Of a stretch of 64,000 nt of DNA, positions 1 through 8,498 are shown piece by piece. The stretch comes from Kribbella capetownensis (GTDB taxonomy: Bacteria; Actinomycetota; Actinomycetes; Propionibacteriales; Kribbellaceae): the NCBI RefSeq assembly GCF_004331485.1, contig NZ_SJKD01000007.1:434001-498000 (forward strand), given 5' to 3'. The notes below the pieces were generated by a model. The model worked only from the letters and a program-made list of their open reading frames with translations, had not been told where the DNA came from and ran no database searches. The position numbers were made by a program, and so were the translations under genes. Numbering within the stretch: the first letter of the stretch is position 1; every line of letters starts with the position of its first letter.

Positions 1-431
1 CAGTTCGTGTCGCGACGGTTCAAGACCGAGGACCCGATCGAGATGCCGAACTTCTCGCACGGACTGGCGGGCATCGCAGCGGTGCTTACAGTCGCCGGGG
101 TCGAGCTGGAGCGGCCGGAGTTTGTCGACGCGGGACGGCGGGAGCCGGCGACGCGTTCCTGGATGCCTGGCACCGCGACGGCGATCGGCTGGACCTGGAG
201 TTCGCCGTCCGGCTCGCGGATGCCGTCGTCGGGCGGGCGATCCATGATGGCGGGTCGGCGTACTGGCGGTTTGTGGAGCACAAGAACGAGGATCCGCTGC
301 TACCTCCAGGGGTCGGCTGGATGCAGGGTGCGGCCGGGATCGCGGCGTACCTTTTCCGGATCGAGCGGGTGCTGGGCGGCGGTCGGGACGCTGTGGAGCG
401 GATGGACAACTGGTGGGCGCTCAGACGGTGA
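1..431 (+). pseudogene. LanC-like protein, C-terminal part, frameshifted
   Basis: The window opens inside a gene whose two halves lie in different frames. Frame 1 reads FSHGLAGIAAVL and then FVDAGRR. From about base 147 the sense continues in frame 3 with GDAFLDAWHRDGDRLDLEF, then GVGWMQGAAGIAAYLFRIE, and stops at 429-431. The glycine-rich GLAGIA and GAAGIA repeats resemble the inner helices of lanthionine-cyclase (LanC-like) barrels. Adding one G to the GGG run near 140-142 restores a single frame (RRGAGDAF). The 3' end overlaps the opposite-strand reductase by 11 bases. The 5' part lies outside the window, so the family call rests on short motifs. It could be a true pseudogene or a one-base sequencing error. 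Confidence 0.6.
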
Positions 432-1401
432 TGACCACCTTGGCCCGGGCGTGGCCGGTCTCGACGTGGCGGATCGCGTCGGCCGCGGCTGCGAGCGGGT
501 AGGTCCGGTCGACCACCGGCATGAGCTTGCCGGCCTCGGCGAAGTCGCGAAGCGTCGCCAGATTGCCCCGGCTCGGGACCGCGTTGAAGAGTGTCACTCG
601 CTGCGACACGAAGGGTGCTGACAACTTCCCTCTGACCATCAGGCCGACCGGCCCGAAGAGGCTGCCGCCGGTGAACAGCCCGCCCCCGGACAGGAGGAGG
701 GTGCCGCGGCGAACCAGCGCCCGGCGAAGAGCCGTCAGGGACCGATTCCCGACGAGGTCGAGCAAGACGTCGTACTGCTGACGGGTCCGGCTGAAGTCGG
801 TCTGCCGATAGTCGACGACGTCATCGGCGCCGAGTGACCGGACCAGGTCGACGTTCCCGGTGCCGCACACGCCGGTCACCTCCGCGCCGAGGGCCTTGCC
901 GATCTGGACCGCGAACGTCCCCACGCCGCCCGACGCGCCGTTGATCAGCAGGCGCTGGCCGGGCTGGAGCTTCGCCGTGTCGCGCAGGCCGATCAGGGCG
1001 GTGTTCGCGGCCAGCGGGATCGCCGCGGCCTGCTCGTGGGTGAGGTTCGCGGGTTTGGTCTCGAACGATTGCGCGCGGACGGCGACGTACTCCGCGAAGG
1101 CTCCGGGCGCTTCGCCGTACACCTCGTCGCCGATCTGCACCCCGGTCACCGCGGGGCCGACCGCTTCGACGGTGCCGGCGAAGTCGGTGCCGCGGATCGG
1201 GACGTTGGGCCGGCGCCAGCCGAGATCGGCGGACGGGCGGGCGACGTACGGATCGCCGCGCAGCACGTGCCAGTCGCGGGCGTTGACCGACGCCGCACAG
1301 ACCTTGACCAGCACCTCGCGATCGGCCGGGACCGGCCGGTCGACGTCGGTGAACTCCAGAACATCCGGCGATCCGTACCGGCGTTGAACGATGGCTTTCA
1401 T
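421..1401 (-). CDS. NAD(P)H-dependent quinone/alkene reductase-like MDR protein
   Basis: A 326-residue zinc-free medium-chain dehydrogenase/reductase of the quinone oxidoreductase type. It has an N-terminal GroES-like fold, the signature GASGGVG at residues 155-161 and a Rossmann domain after it. The cysteine cluster of zinc alcohol dehydrogenases is absent. The likely reaction is NAD(P)H-dependent reduction of a quinone or enone; the substrate cannot be read from sequence. The chosen start is ATG at 1401 (MKAIVQRRYG); a GTG nine bases upstream is in frame. It lies directly downstream of a TetR gene on the same strand, and two perfect palindromes fill the gap between them, so it is probably the main target of that repressor. 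Confidence 0.85.
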   Translation of the reverse strand: MKAIVQRRYGSPDVLEFTDVDRPVPADREVLVKVCAASVNARDWHVLRGDPYVARPSADLGWRRPNVPIRGTDFAGTVEAVGPAVTGVQIGDEVYGEAPGAFAEYVAVRAQSFETKPANLTHEQAAAIPLAANTALIGLRDTAKLQPGQRLLINGASGGVGTFAVQIGKALGAEVTGVCGTGNVDLVRSLGADDVVDYRQTDFSRTRQQYDVLLDLVGNRSLTALRRALVRRGTLLLSGGGLFTGGSLFGPVGLMVRGKLSAPFVSQRVTLFNAVPSRGNLATLRDFAEAGKLMPVVDRTYPLAAAADAIRHVETGHARAKVVITV

Positions 1402-1418
1402 CGCACCCACCCCAATTT

Positions 1419-1449
1419 CTTACGTCGTAAGGCTGCCTTACGGCGTAAG
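1419..1449 (-). promoter_or_regulatory. Tandem TetR-type operators upstream of the reductase
   Basis: Two perfect 13-base palindromes, CTTACGTCGTAAG (1419-1431) and CTTACGGCGTAAG (1437-1449), are spaced 18 bases centre to centre. They sit in the 77-base gap between the tetR gene and the reductase start. A related site occurs upstream of tetR at 2182-2194. Repetition at both genes supports use as operators by the adjacent repressor. Confidence 0.8.
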
Positions 1450-1478
1450 AAAATGCAAGAGGTCGCGGCCGCGGCGAG

Positions 1479-2156
1479 CTACTTGAGCCGGTCCAGACCG
1501 TCGAGGATCAGATCGAGGGAGAACTCGAACTCGGCCTGGTCGTCACACCAGCCGAGCGTCGACTCCGGGTCGTCGTGGGCGATCTCGGACAGCATGCCGA
1601 CCAGGTTCGGCAGCTGATCCGCCAGGTCCGCGAGCATCCGGTCGGATTGGGCGACCGCGCCGGCGGACGGGTCGAACAGCTCCTGGGAGAACCCGAGCGC
1701 CCGGCTGCCGAGCGCGTGCAGGGCGTGGTGGGCAAGGTCGTACGAGAAGCCGCCGGACCGCATCAGACCGACCAGACGATCGTGGTACAGCACCACTGCC
1801 GGGCGCATCGTCGTACGACTCTCGAGGAGCCTTGGCGCCCAGGGATGCCGCAGCATGATCTGCCGGGCGGTCAGGATCCGCCGCCGCATCGCGGCCTTCC
1901 AGTCGCCCGGCTCACCGTCGGCGCGGTCGACGCTCTCGTTGAGCTCGGCCATCAGTACGTCGACGATGCCGTCGAACAGATCGTTCTTGTTCGCGACGTG
2001 GTAGTACAGCGACATGGCCTCGGCGCTGAGTGCTTCGCCGATCCGGCGCATCGTGACGGACTCCAGCCCGTCGGAGTCGGCGATCGCGACCGCGGCCCGC
2101 AGGACCCGGTCCCGGCTCAACGGGATCCGGGGTTCGGAGTTCGCCTGCACGGCCAC
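1479..2156 (-). CDS. TetR/AcrR family transcriptional repressor
   Basis: A 225-residue protein with an N-terminal helix-turn-helix (residues about 15-60, including VTMRRIGEAL and MSLYYHVANKNDL). The C-terminal ligand domain is of the TetR_C (tetracycline-repressor-like) class. GTG at 2156 is the preferred start because GGAAGGGG lies seven bases upstream. Candidate operators flank both this gene and the reductase downstream, which predicts autoregulation plus control of the reductase. The ligand is unknown but is probably an electrophile, quinone or drug, judging from the partner enzyme. Confidence 0.9.
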   Translation of the reverse strand: MAVQANSEPRIPLSRDRVLRAAVAIADSDGLESVTMRRIGEALSAEAMSLYYHVANKNDLFDGIVDVLMAELNESVDRADGEPGDWKAAMRRRILTARQIMLRHPWAPRLLESRTTMRPAVVLYHDRLVGLMRSGGFSYDLAHHALHALGSRALGFSQELFDPSAGAVAQSDRMLADLADQLPNLVGMLSEIAHDDPESTLGWCDDQAEFEFSLDLILDGLDRLK

Positions 2157-2181
2157 GCGGATCCCCTTCCTACGCTTGATT

Positions 2182-2194
2182 CGTACAGCGTAAG
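2182..2194 (-). promoter_or_regulatory. Third TetR operator copy upstream of tetR
   Basis: CGTACAGCGTAAG on the plus strand reads CTTACGCTGTACG on the minus strand. It matches the CTTACG-N-CGTAAG palindrome at 10 of 12 arm positions and lies 26 bases upstream of the tetR GTG. This fits autorepression. Confidence 0.6.
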
Positions 2195-2201
2195 GCAGGG
2201 T

Positions 2202-2765
2202 TCAGCGCTGCCAGACCTCGGCGGTGGTGAGGAAGGCGGACGAGCCGGGCTTGTCGGGCGAGCCGTCGACCTGGACGAAGCCGGGCACGGACGCGCCGCC
2301 GATCGAGACCGTCGCCGACCGGACTGGGGCGATCACCAGGCTGAGGCTGTGGTTGCCCTCGGCGAGCGGGAAGTCGTCGGTGGCGAACAGCCGCCGGTCC
2401 AGTACGCCGCCCATCTCGATCTGGATGTCAGCCGCCTTGGCGCTGAGTCCGTCGGCCAGATTCATCCGCACCTGGACCAGGTCACGCTCGACTGCGGGCT
2501 CGTGCCACGGCAGGCCCTGCACCTCGATGAACGAGCGAACGAAGTACCGCTCCAGCCAGGAGGCCAGATCGACGTCCTCCGACACCACCCGGACGATCCC
2601 GTCGAACCAGAGCACGACCGCCGTACCGGAGCCGCGGATGGACCAGTCGACCATCCAGATCGAGGCGTACGCCGTCACCTTGCCGTTCTCGTCGAACAGC
2701 CGCAGCCCAGGGTTGGCCCCCGCCAGGATGATCCGGCGGTTGCTACCAGCCGACGACTTGGACAT
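2202..2765 (-). CDS. Conserved hypothetical protein
   Basis: A 187-residue protein of unknown function that I do not recognise. It is soluble in character, with no signal peptide or membrane segment, and begins MSKSSAGSNRRIILAG. It looks all-beta, with alternating hydrophobics such as TAVVLWFDGIVRVV and HSLSLVIAPVRSATVSIG. The start is ATG at 2765, although no strong ribosome-binding site is present; an upstream TTG at 2843 would add 26 low-complexity residues and is less likely. It lies 107 bases downstream of the pcrA stop region on the same strand. Confidence 0.6.
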   Translation of the reverse strand: MSKSSAGSNRRIILAGANPGLRLFDENGKVTAYASIWMVDWSIRGSGTAVVLWFDGIVRVVSEDVDLASWLERYFVRSFIEVQGLPWHEPAVERDLVQVRMNLADGLSAKAADIQIEMGGVLDRRLFATDDFPLAEGNHSLSLVIAPVRSATVSIGGASVPGFVQVDGSPDKPGSSAFLTTAEVWQR

Positions 2766-2872
2766 GGGAGGACGCTTCCGGGAGGGGGCCGAAGAAGCCT
2801 TGATTGTCTCAATCTCCGGCTGGGACGCAATGTAAACGTCCAAAAGCTTGACGGGGATATGCCCGGGGCCGC

Positions 2873-5191
2873 TCAGATCTTCTCTACCGGCGCGTAGCGC
2901 AGCAACAACCGCTTCACACCCTCGGACCCGAAGTCGATGTCGGCCTGTGCCTGCTGGCCGTCGCCGCGCACCACCACGACTGTGCCCATCCCGAAGCTGT
3001 CGTGGACCACCCGGTCCCCCGGGTTCAGGCTGATCACGGGCTTGTCGGACGCGGTACGACGGGCCGGCTCGTAGCGACTGGGGATGCCGCTGCCGGTCGA
3101 CGTCCCGGTGCCGGACCAGCGGGTGATGGCCGACTCGTCCCGGCGCCAGTCGAGCAGTTCGGCGGGGATCTCCTCCAGGAACCGCGACGGCGGGTTGTGC
3201 TGCGGCGCGCCGTACGCCGAACGGACCGCGGCCCGGGAGATCGCGAGCCGCTGCCGGGCCCGGGTGATGCCGACGTACGCGAGCCGGCGCTCCTCCTCGA
3301 GCTCCTTCATGTCGGTCAGCGACCGGGAGTGCGGGAAGACGCCGTCCTCCATGCCGGTCAGGAACACCACCGGGAACTCCAGGCCCTTCGCGGTGTGCAG
3401 GGTCATCAGCGTGACCACGCCACCGTCGTCGGCCGCGTCCGGGATCTGATCCGCGTCGGCGACCAGGGCGACCCGCTCCAAGAACGCCTGCAGGTCGGCG
3501 GCCTCACCTGCGGCAGTGCGCTCCTCGACGAACTCGCGGGCCACCGAGATGAACTCGTCCAGGTTCTCCAGCCGGGTCTCGTCCTGCGGATCCGTCGACT
3601 TCTGCAGCTCCTCGTAGTACCCGGAGCGGTGCAGCGCGACGTCCAGGATGTCGTCCGGCGGCGCGCCCGAGTCGACCATCGCGGTCAGCTCGTCGAGGAT
3701 GTCGACGAAGGCCTGCACGGCGTTCACCGACCGCGAAGCCATCGCCGGCGCGTCCTGGGCCCGGCGCATCGCCTGCGCGAACGAGATCCGGTCCCGCGCG
3801 GCCAGCGACTCGATCGCCGCCTCGGCCCGGTCGCCGATGCCGCGCTTGGGCACGTTCATGATCCGGCGCAGCGAGACGGTGTCCTCCGGGTTCACCAGCA
3901 CGCGCAGGTACGCGAGCGCGTCGCGAACCTCCTTGCGCTCGTAGAACCGGACGCCGCCGACGACCTTGTACGGATGGCCGGTCCGGATGAACACCTCTTC
4001 GAACACTCGCGACTGGGCGTTGGTCCGGTAGAACACGGCCACGTCGGACGGCTTCACCCCGTCGGCGTCGGTGAGCCGGTCGATCTCGTCGGCGACGAAC
4101 TGCGCCTCGTCGTGCTCGTTGTCGGCGACGTACACCGCGATCTGCTCGCCCTGGCCCTGGTCGGACCACAGGTTCTTCGCCTTGCGGCCCTCGTTGCGGC
4201 TGATCACCGCGTTCGCCGCGGTCAGGATCGTCTGGGTGGAGCGGTAGTTCTGCTCCAGCAGGATCGTCTCGGCGTTGGTGAAGTCCTCCTCGAAGGCGAG
4301 GATGTTGCGGATCGTCGCACCGCGGAACGCGTAGATCGACTGGTCCGCGTCGCCGACCACCATCAGCTCCGCCGGCGGCGCGGTCGGGCCCATCCGGCCC
4401 GGCTCGTCCTCGCCGCAGAGCTCGCGGATCAGCGTGTACTGCGCGTGGTTGGTGTCCTGGTACTCGTCGACGAGGACGTGGCGGAACCGGCGGCGGTAGT
4501 ACTCCCGGACCTCCGGGAAGGCCTGCAGCAGGTTGACCGTGGTCATCAGCAGGTCGTCGAAGTCCAGCGCGTTCGCCTGGGCCAGCCGCTCCTGGTAGAT
4601 CCGGTAGCACTCGGCGTAGGTCTCCTCCAGGTGGTTGGAGGTCTTCGCCGCGGCGGTCTCGTGGTCGATCAACTCGTTCTTCTGGGTGCTGATCCAGTTC
4701 AGCACGGCCCGCGGGTTGTACCGCTTCACGTCCAGGTCGAGCTCGCGGCAGACCAGCGTCATCAGCCGGCGCGAGTCGGTGTCGTCGTAGATCGAGAACG
4801 TCGAGTTGATCCCGAACCGCTTGATGTCGCGACGCAGGATCCGCACACAGGACGAGTGGAACGTCGAGACCCACATCAGCTTCGCCCGCGGACCGACCAG
4901 GTCCACCACCCGCTCGCGCATCTCGGCGGCGGCCTTGTTGGTGAACGTGATCGCCAGGATGGATCCCGGATGCGCGTCGCGGGCCGCCAGCAGGTAGGCG
5001 ATCCGCCGGGTCAGCACCCGGGTCTTGCCCGAGCCGGCGCCGGCGACCACCAGCAGTGGCTTGCCACCATGCACGACGGCGGCGCGCTGCTGCGGATTGA
5101 GCCCCTCGAGCAGCGAGTCCGGATCGGTCCGATGCGTCTTCGGCTCCTCCAGCGGCACCGGGAGCTCATCAGGCGAGAACAGCGTAGTCAT
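2873..5191 (-). CDS. pcrA: ATP-dependent DNA helicase PcrA/UvrD
   Basis: A 772-residue superfamily 1A 3'-5' helicase for DNA repair and replication. Walker A GAGSGKT is at residues 51-57. VDEYQDTNH (motif II), VVGDADQSIYAFRGA (motif III), TAKGLEFPVVF (motif V) and YVGITRARQRL (motif VI) follow in order. The C-terminal tail ends VHDSFGMGTVV...RYAPVEKI, the RNA-polymerase-interacting Tudor-like end typical of PcrA. The length fits actinobacterial PcrA. The start is ATG at 5191 (MTTLFSPDEL); the frame stays open for another 239 codons upstream, but that extension has no helicase character and overlaps the divergent methyltransferase. Confidence 0.96.
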   Translation of the reverse strand: MTTLFSPDELPVPLEEPKTHRTDPDSLLEGLNPQQRAAVVHGGKPLLVVAGAGSGKTRVLTRRIAYLLAARDAHPGSILAITFTNKAAAEMRERVVDLVGPRAKLMWVSTFHSSCVRILRRDIKRFGINSTFSIYDDTDSRRLMTLVCRELDLDVKRYNPRAVLNWISTQKNELIDHETAAAKTSNHLEETYAECYRIYQERLAQANALDFDDLLMTTVNLLQAFPEVREYYRRRFRHVLVDEYQDTNHAQYTLIRELCGEDEPGRMGPTAPPAELMVVGDADQSIYAFRGATIRNILAFEEDFTNAETILLEQNYRSTQTILTAANAVISRNEGRKAKNLWSDQGQGEQIAVYVADNEHDEAQFVADEIDRLTDADGVKPSDVAVFYRTNAQSRVFEEVFIRTGHPYKVVGGVRFYERKEVRDALAYLRVLVNPEDTVSLRRIMNVPKRGIGDRAEAAIESLAARDRISFAQAMRRAQDAPAMASRSVNAVQAFVDILDELTAMVDSGAPPDDILDVALHRSGYYEELQKSTDPQDETRLENLDEFISVAREFVEERTAAGEAADLQAFLERVALVADADQIPDAADDGGVVTLMTLHTAKGLEFPVVFLTGMEDGVFPHSRSLTDMKELEEERRLAYVGITRARQRLAISRAAVRSAYGAPQHNPPSRFLEEIPAELLDWRRDESAITRWSGTGTSTGSGIPSRYEPARRTASDKPVISLNPGDRVVHDSFGMGTVVVVRGDGQQAQADIDFGSEGVKRLLLRYAPVEKI

Positions 5192-5299
5192 CACCCAACA
5201 CCTTAGGCGCTCCCGCCGACAGTTACCGAACGCCGGTTCGAATCGGGGGTCGGCGTTCGTGGTTGACACCACCCCACGGATGGGCCTTGGGTGGCATCG

Positions 5300-5944
5300 A
5301 TGAGTGAGCGGGGATCGCATCCGGTGTTCGCGCGGATCTACGCGCGGATCCGTCCGGGCCTGGACGAGCACGGCGTGGCCGGGCACCGCAAGCGCCTGCT
5401 GGACGGACTGGCCGGCGAGATCGTCGAGATCGGCGCGGGCGACGGCGGGAACTTCGCTCACTACCCGGCCGAGGTGACCCGCGTGATCGCGGTCGAACCG
5501 GAACCGTATCTGCGCGCGAAGGCCGAACGGCAGGCCGCGCTCGCACACATCCGTGTCGAGGTCGTCAACGGTACGGCGGAACGCCTGCCGCTCGCGGACG
5601 GCTCGGTCGATGCCGTGGTGACCTCCCTGGTGCTGTGCTCCGTCCGAAACCAGGCGGTCGCGCTGGCCGAAGCCTTCCGCGCGCTGCGTCCGGGCGGCGA
5701 ACTGCGCTTCTACGAGCATGTCGCCGCCGCACCCGGCCGGATGGAGACCGTTCAGAGGGTCCTCGACGCGACCATCTATCCGCGGGTGTCGGGCGGCTGC
5801 CACCTGCATCGGGACACGGCTGCCGCCATCACTACCGCCGGCTTCGGCATCACCGAGCTCGACCACTTCAAGTTTCCGCCCACTGGTTCCAACCCGGCCG
5901 CCCCGCACATCCTCGGCCGCGCCATCCGACCGGAGGACTCCTGA
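5300..5944 (+). CDS. Class I SAM-dependent methyltransferase
   Basis: A 214-residue Methyltransf_11 type enzyme. Motif I is VEIGAGDGGNFAHYP, the acidic end of strand 2 is VIAVEPEPYLR, and the post-motif is VVTSLVLCSVRNQ followed by ALRPGGELRFYEHV. The PGGELRFYEHV segment recalls small methyltransferases acting on thiols or quinone-like substrates, but the substrate is unknown. ATG 5300 is chosen; an in-frame GTG at 5291 is possible. The stop TGA overlaps the next ATG (TGATG), so the two genes are translationally coupled. It is divergent from pcrA. Confidence 0.85.
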   Translation: MSERGSHPVFARIYARIRPGLDEHGVAGHRKRLLDGLAGEIVEIGAGDGGNFAHYPAEVTRVIAVEPEPYLRAKAERQAALAHIRVEVVNGTAERLPLADGSVDAVVTSLVLCSVRNQAVALAEAFRALRPGGELRFYEHVAAAPGRMETVQRVLDATIYPRVSGGCHLHRDTAAAITTAGFGITELDHFKFPPTGSNPAAPHILGRAIRPEDS

Positions 5945-6822
5945 TGGACAGGTCGCGGTTCGACGCTCTGATCGATCGCATCGAGGTCCTCTACGACGAG
6001 GACCGCCTCCGCGACGCCATCGACCTGCTCGACGCCGGGAGCCCCGGCCTCGAAGCCTGGGCCGCGGATCTGGCCCACATCAAGGCGTGCCTGCTGGCCG
6101 TCTCCGGCGACCCGGACGCGGCACTGCGCGTCCTGCAGGACGCGAGTGCGGCTGGTGCGTGGTGGCATCCGTCGATCCTCACCGACGACGACCTGGCCGC
6201 GCTGCGGGAACGGCCCGAGTTCCACCAACTGGTGGAGGTGTCGAAGGGCCGGGTCGCGGCAGATCCGCGACCGCCTGTGGTCCTGCTGCCCGACGGAGCG
6301 CCGGTGGGTGTGGTCGTGGCGTTGCACGGCGCGGGCCTGACAGCGGCACACTCCGCCCGGGAGTGGGCCGGCGTGCTGCCGCTGGATCACGCGTTGGTCT
6401 GCCTCGAGTCGTCACAGCGGATGTCGCCGATGTACCGCACGTGGCCGGACCGGGACCACGCGGTCGCAGACATCGCCCGTGCGCTCGGACAATTGCCCAC
6501 CGAGCTGGACGGCGTACCGCCGATCGCCGCAGGGTTCTCGGCCGGGGGCCGGGTGGCTCTGGACTGGGCGCTCACCGCTGACCCGGTCGAGGTCGCCGGC
6601 GTCATCGTGATGGCGCCGGCGCTGCGCGAGCTTCCCACGACCGCGGCCGGATCGTTGTCTCCGGCATCAATCCTGATCGGCGCGGACGACGGGCTGGTGG
6701 AAACCGTCGACCAGGCCGCGGACCGCCTGACCGGCTTCGGTTGCACGGTCGAGCGACTGCCCGGCCTGGGACACGGCTTCCCGGCAGACTTCGCCGACCG
6801 GTTGGCCGAGCTCCTGCGTTAG
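5944..6822 (+). CDS. Alpha/beta hydrolase with N-terminal helical region
   Basis: A 292-residue protein. The first 90 residues are helical and repeat-like (LIDRIEVLYDEDRLRDAIDLL and later GDPDAALRVLQDA), resembling a TPR-like lead. The C-terminal part is an alpha/beta hydrolase: oxyanion-type VVALHGAG, nucleophile elbow AAGFSAGGRVALDW (Ser in GFSAGG), acid near ILIGADDGLV and histidine in LPGLGHGFP. It probably is an esterase of the dienelactone-hydrolase or phospholipase group. Its start overlaps the methyltransferase stop by one base. The 3' end overlaps the convergent gene by four bases. Confidence 0.8.
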   Translation: MDRSRFDALIDRIEVLYDEDRLRDAIDLLDAGSPGLEAWAADLAHIKACLLAVSGDPDAALRVLQDASAAGAWWHPSILTDDDLAALRERPEFHQLVEVSKGRVAADPRPPVVLLPDGAPVGVVVALHGAGLTAAHSAREWAGVLPLDHALVCLESSQRMSPMYRTWPDRDHAVADIARALGQLPTELDGVPPIAAGFSAGGRVALDWALTADPVEVAGVIVMAPALRELPTTAAGSLSPASILIGADDGLVETVDQAADRLTGFGCTVERLPGLGHGFPADFADRLAELLR

Positions 6823-7196
6823 GACAGCTGGCGGGTCAGATGGAGTTCGACCGGGATGGCAGCGCCTAGCCAGAGCATCTTGGCGGTGTGGTCGTCGCAT
6901 GAGGTGATGCGAAGGCCGGGGACGCCTTCGATCGTGCCCTCGTAGTCCTTGGCTGCGAGGTGGGCGACAACGTGGGCGAGCTCGGGGCCGTCCAGCCACT
7001 CGACGCGAGCCAGGTTGTGGCGCGCCTGCCACATGTCGACCCACCCGGCCGGGTCCTCGCCGAACAGCGTCGTACGCAGGATGTCCGAAACCGCGCCGAG
7101 GAGCGTGGCGGACGGGGTGGCCATCAGCTCCAGCAGGAGGCGTTCCTGATCGGACAGATCGTCGGCCACCAGGATCGCGTTGTCGCCCAGATTCAC
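6819..7196 (-). CDS. Conserved hypothetical protein
   Basis: A 125-residue acidic, soluble protein beginning with GTG at 7196 (MNLGDNAILVADDLSD). I do not recognise a named domain. The N-terminal half is helical and the C-terminal half has strand-like segments (GLRITSCDDHTAKMLWLG). It is convergent with the hydrolase, sharing four bases at the 3' ends, and divergent from the clpP pair. Confidence 0.6.
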   Translation of the reverse strand: MNLGDNAILVADDLSDQERLLLELMATPSATLLGAVSDILRTTLFGEDPAGWVDMWQARHNLARVEWLDGPELAHVVAHLAAKDYEGTIEGVPGLRITSCDDHTAKMLWLGAAIPVELHLTRQLS

Positions 7197-7293
7197 CCGC
7201 AGGAGCCTGCCACAGGAACGGCTTTGCTCTGAGCAGACTTGCCGTCAGCAGAAAAACTGGGGTGGGCCGGTTCGCCCGGTCACTGTTGAGGAC

Positions 7294-7890
7294 ATGGCTG
7301 AAGACAACAAACCTCCGCTGTTCAACGAGACCACGCGGCAACGGCTGCTCGCGCAGCGGATCGTCGTCCTGGACGGACAGCTCGACGACGACAACGGGAC
7401 GCTGCTGGCGACCCAGATGCTGACGCTCGCGGCCGAGGACCCGAAGACCGACATCGCCTTGTGGATCCATTCGCTCGGCGGTTCGGTGCCGTCGATGCTG
7501 GCGATCCGGGATGTGATGCGGCTGGTGCCGTGCGACGTGTCCACGCTGGCAATCGGGCTGGCCTGCAGTGCGGGGCAGTTCCTGCTGTCGGCCGGTACGC
7601 CGGGGAAGCGGTACGCACTGCGGCACGCGCGCGTCCTGATGCACCAGGGCTCGGCCGGCATCGGCGGGTCCGCGGTGGAGATCGAGATCCAGGCCAACGA
7701 TCTGCGGCACATCCGCGACACCGTGCTGGCCCTGATCGCCGAGGACACCGGACAGTCGTTCGACACCGTGCACGAGGACTCCCTGCACGACCACTGGTAC
7801 ACCGCCGAACAGGCCCGCACGTACGGCTTCATCGACCACATCGTCGAGACCTTCGACCAAGTCATGCCCCAAGCAAAGGCGGCCGCGTGA
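7294..7890 (+). CDS. ATP-dependent Clp protease proteolytic subunit, catalytically complete paralog
   Basis: A 198-residue ClpP-fold serine peptidase. The oxyanion glycines are in [11 protein letters not shown]. The triad aligned to E. coli ClpP is Ser92 ([12 protein letters not shown]), His117 (VLMHQG) and Asp166 (LHDHW), all present. It is an accessory paralog rather than the housekeeping clpP1P2 pair, because no tig or clpX is nearby. ATG 7294 is preceded by TTGAGGAC. The stop TGA overlaps the next ATG (TGATG), implying that the two subunits are made together. The arrangement resembles the secondary clpP3-clpP4 operons of Streptomyces. Confidence 0.9.
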   Translation: MAEDNKPPLFNETTRQRLLAQRIVVLDGQLDDDNGTLLATQMLTLAAEDPKTDIALWIHSLGGSVPSMLAIRDVMRLVPCDVSTLAIGLACSAGQFLLSAGTPGKRYALRHARVLMHQGSAGIGGSAVEIEIQANDLRHIRDTVLALIAEDTGQSFDTVHEDSLHDHWYTAEQARTYGFIDHIVETFDQVMPQAKAAA

Positions 7891-8498
7891 TGAGCACCTA
7901 CACGATTCCCAATGTGATCGCTCAGCATCCGCGGGGCGAGCGGATCATGGACGTCTACTCGCACCTGCTCAGCGAACGCATCATCTATCTCGGTACGGCG
8001 ATCGACGCAGGCGTGGCGAACGCGCTGATCGCGCAACTGCTGCACCTCGAGGCGGACAAGCCGGACCAGGAGATCAACCTCTACATCAACTGCGAGGGCG
8101 GCGACATGACCGCGATGCTCGCGATCTACGACACCATGCAGTACATCCAGGCACCGATCTCGACGTTGTGCGTCGGGCAGGCGATCGCGGCCGGCGCGGT
8201 CCTGCTGGCCGCAGGCGAGCAGGGGCGCCGGGCTCTCCTGCCGCACGCCCGCGTGGTCCTGCACCAGCCGGCCGCCCACGGTCAGGGCACCATCCCGGAC
8301 CTGATCCTGCAGGCCGACGAGGTGGTCCGGGTGCGCGGACAGGTGGAGTCGATCCTCGCCGAGCACACCGGTCAGTCCATCGAGCGGCTGCGGCACGACA
8401 CCGACCGGGACCACGTGCTGACCGCCCAAGAGGCCAAGGAGTACGGCATCGTCGACCAGGTGATCCAGCACCGGGTGTCAGTGGCCGCCTTCGCCTGA
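7890..8498 (+). CDS. ClpP-like subunit lacking the catalytic serine
   Basis: A 202-residue ClpP-family protein co-translated with the upstream paralog. The fold signatures are intact: [11 protein letters not shown] oxyanion region, His125 in VVLHQP and Asp174 in TDRDHV. The E. coli motif GQAASMGAFLL is here [11 protein letters not shown], so the nucleophile position is Ala100. The codons at that site are ATC GCG GCC and no serine occurs within the motif. By family knowledge such a subunit should be proteolytically dead yet able to form heptamer rings. It probably makes a mixed tetradecamer with the first paralog, as ClpR does with ClpP in cyanobacteria and plastids. The last 21 bases overlap the convergent hydrolase gene. 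Confidence 0.9.
   Translation: MSTYTIPNVIAQHPRGERIMDVYSHLLSERIIYLGTAIDAGVANALIAQLLHLEADKPDQEINLYINCEGGDMTAMLAIYDTMQYIQAPISTLCVGQAIAAGAVLLAAGEQGRRALLPHARVVLHQPAAHGQGTIPDLILQADEVVRVRGQVESILAEHTGQSIERLRHDTDRDHVLTAQEAKEYGIVDQVIQHRVSVAAFA

Noticed and set aside
2802-2813. TGTCTCAATC upstream of the hypothetical gene at 2202-2765, complementary to GATTGAGACA at 39273-39282.
   Set aside because: A shared 10-mer between two unrelated promoters; only the 39 kb copy has a matching -10 box, so it is probably chance.
3002-5206. A plus-strand open frame of over 700 codons opposite pcrA.
   Set aside because: It mirrors the helicase coding strand with the composition bias expected of high-GC antisense frames; all helicase motifs are on the minus strand.
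5192-5908. N-terminal extension of PcrA by 239 residues.
   Set aside because: The extra sequence has no helicase homology and overlaps the divergent methyltransferase gene; ATG 5191 gives the normal PcrA start.
7218-7252. TCTGAGCAGA and a second AGCAGAAA upstream of the clpP pair, considered as a PopR or ClgR site.
   Set aside because: The repeats are short and do not form the extended palindrome I would expect; no regulator gene is adjacent.
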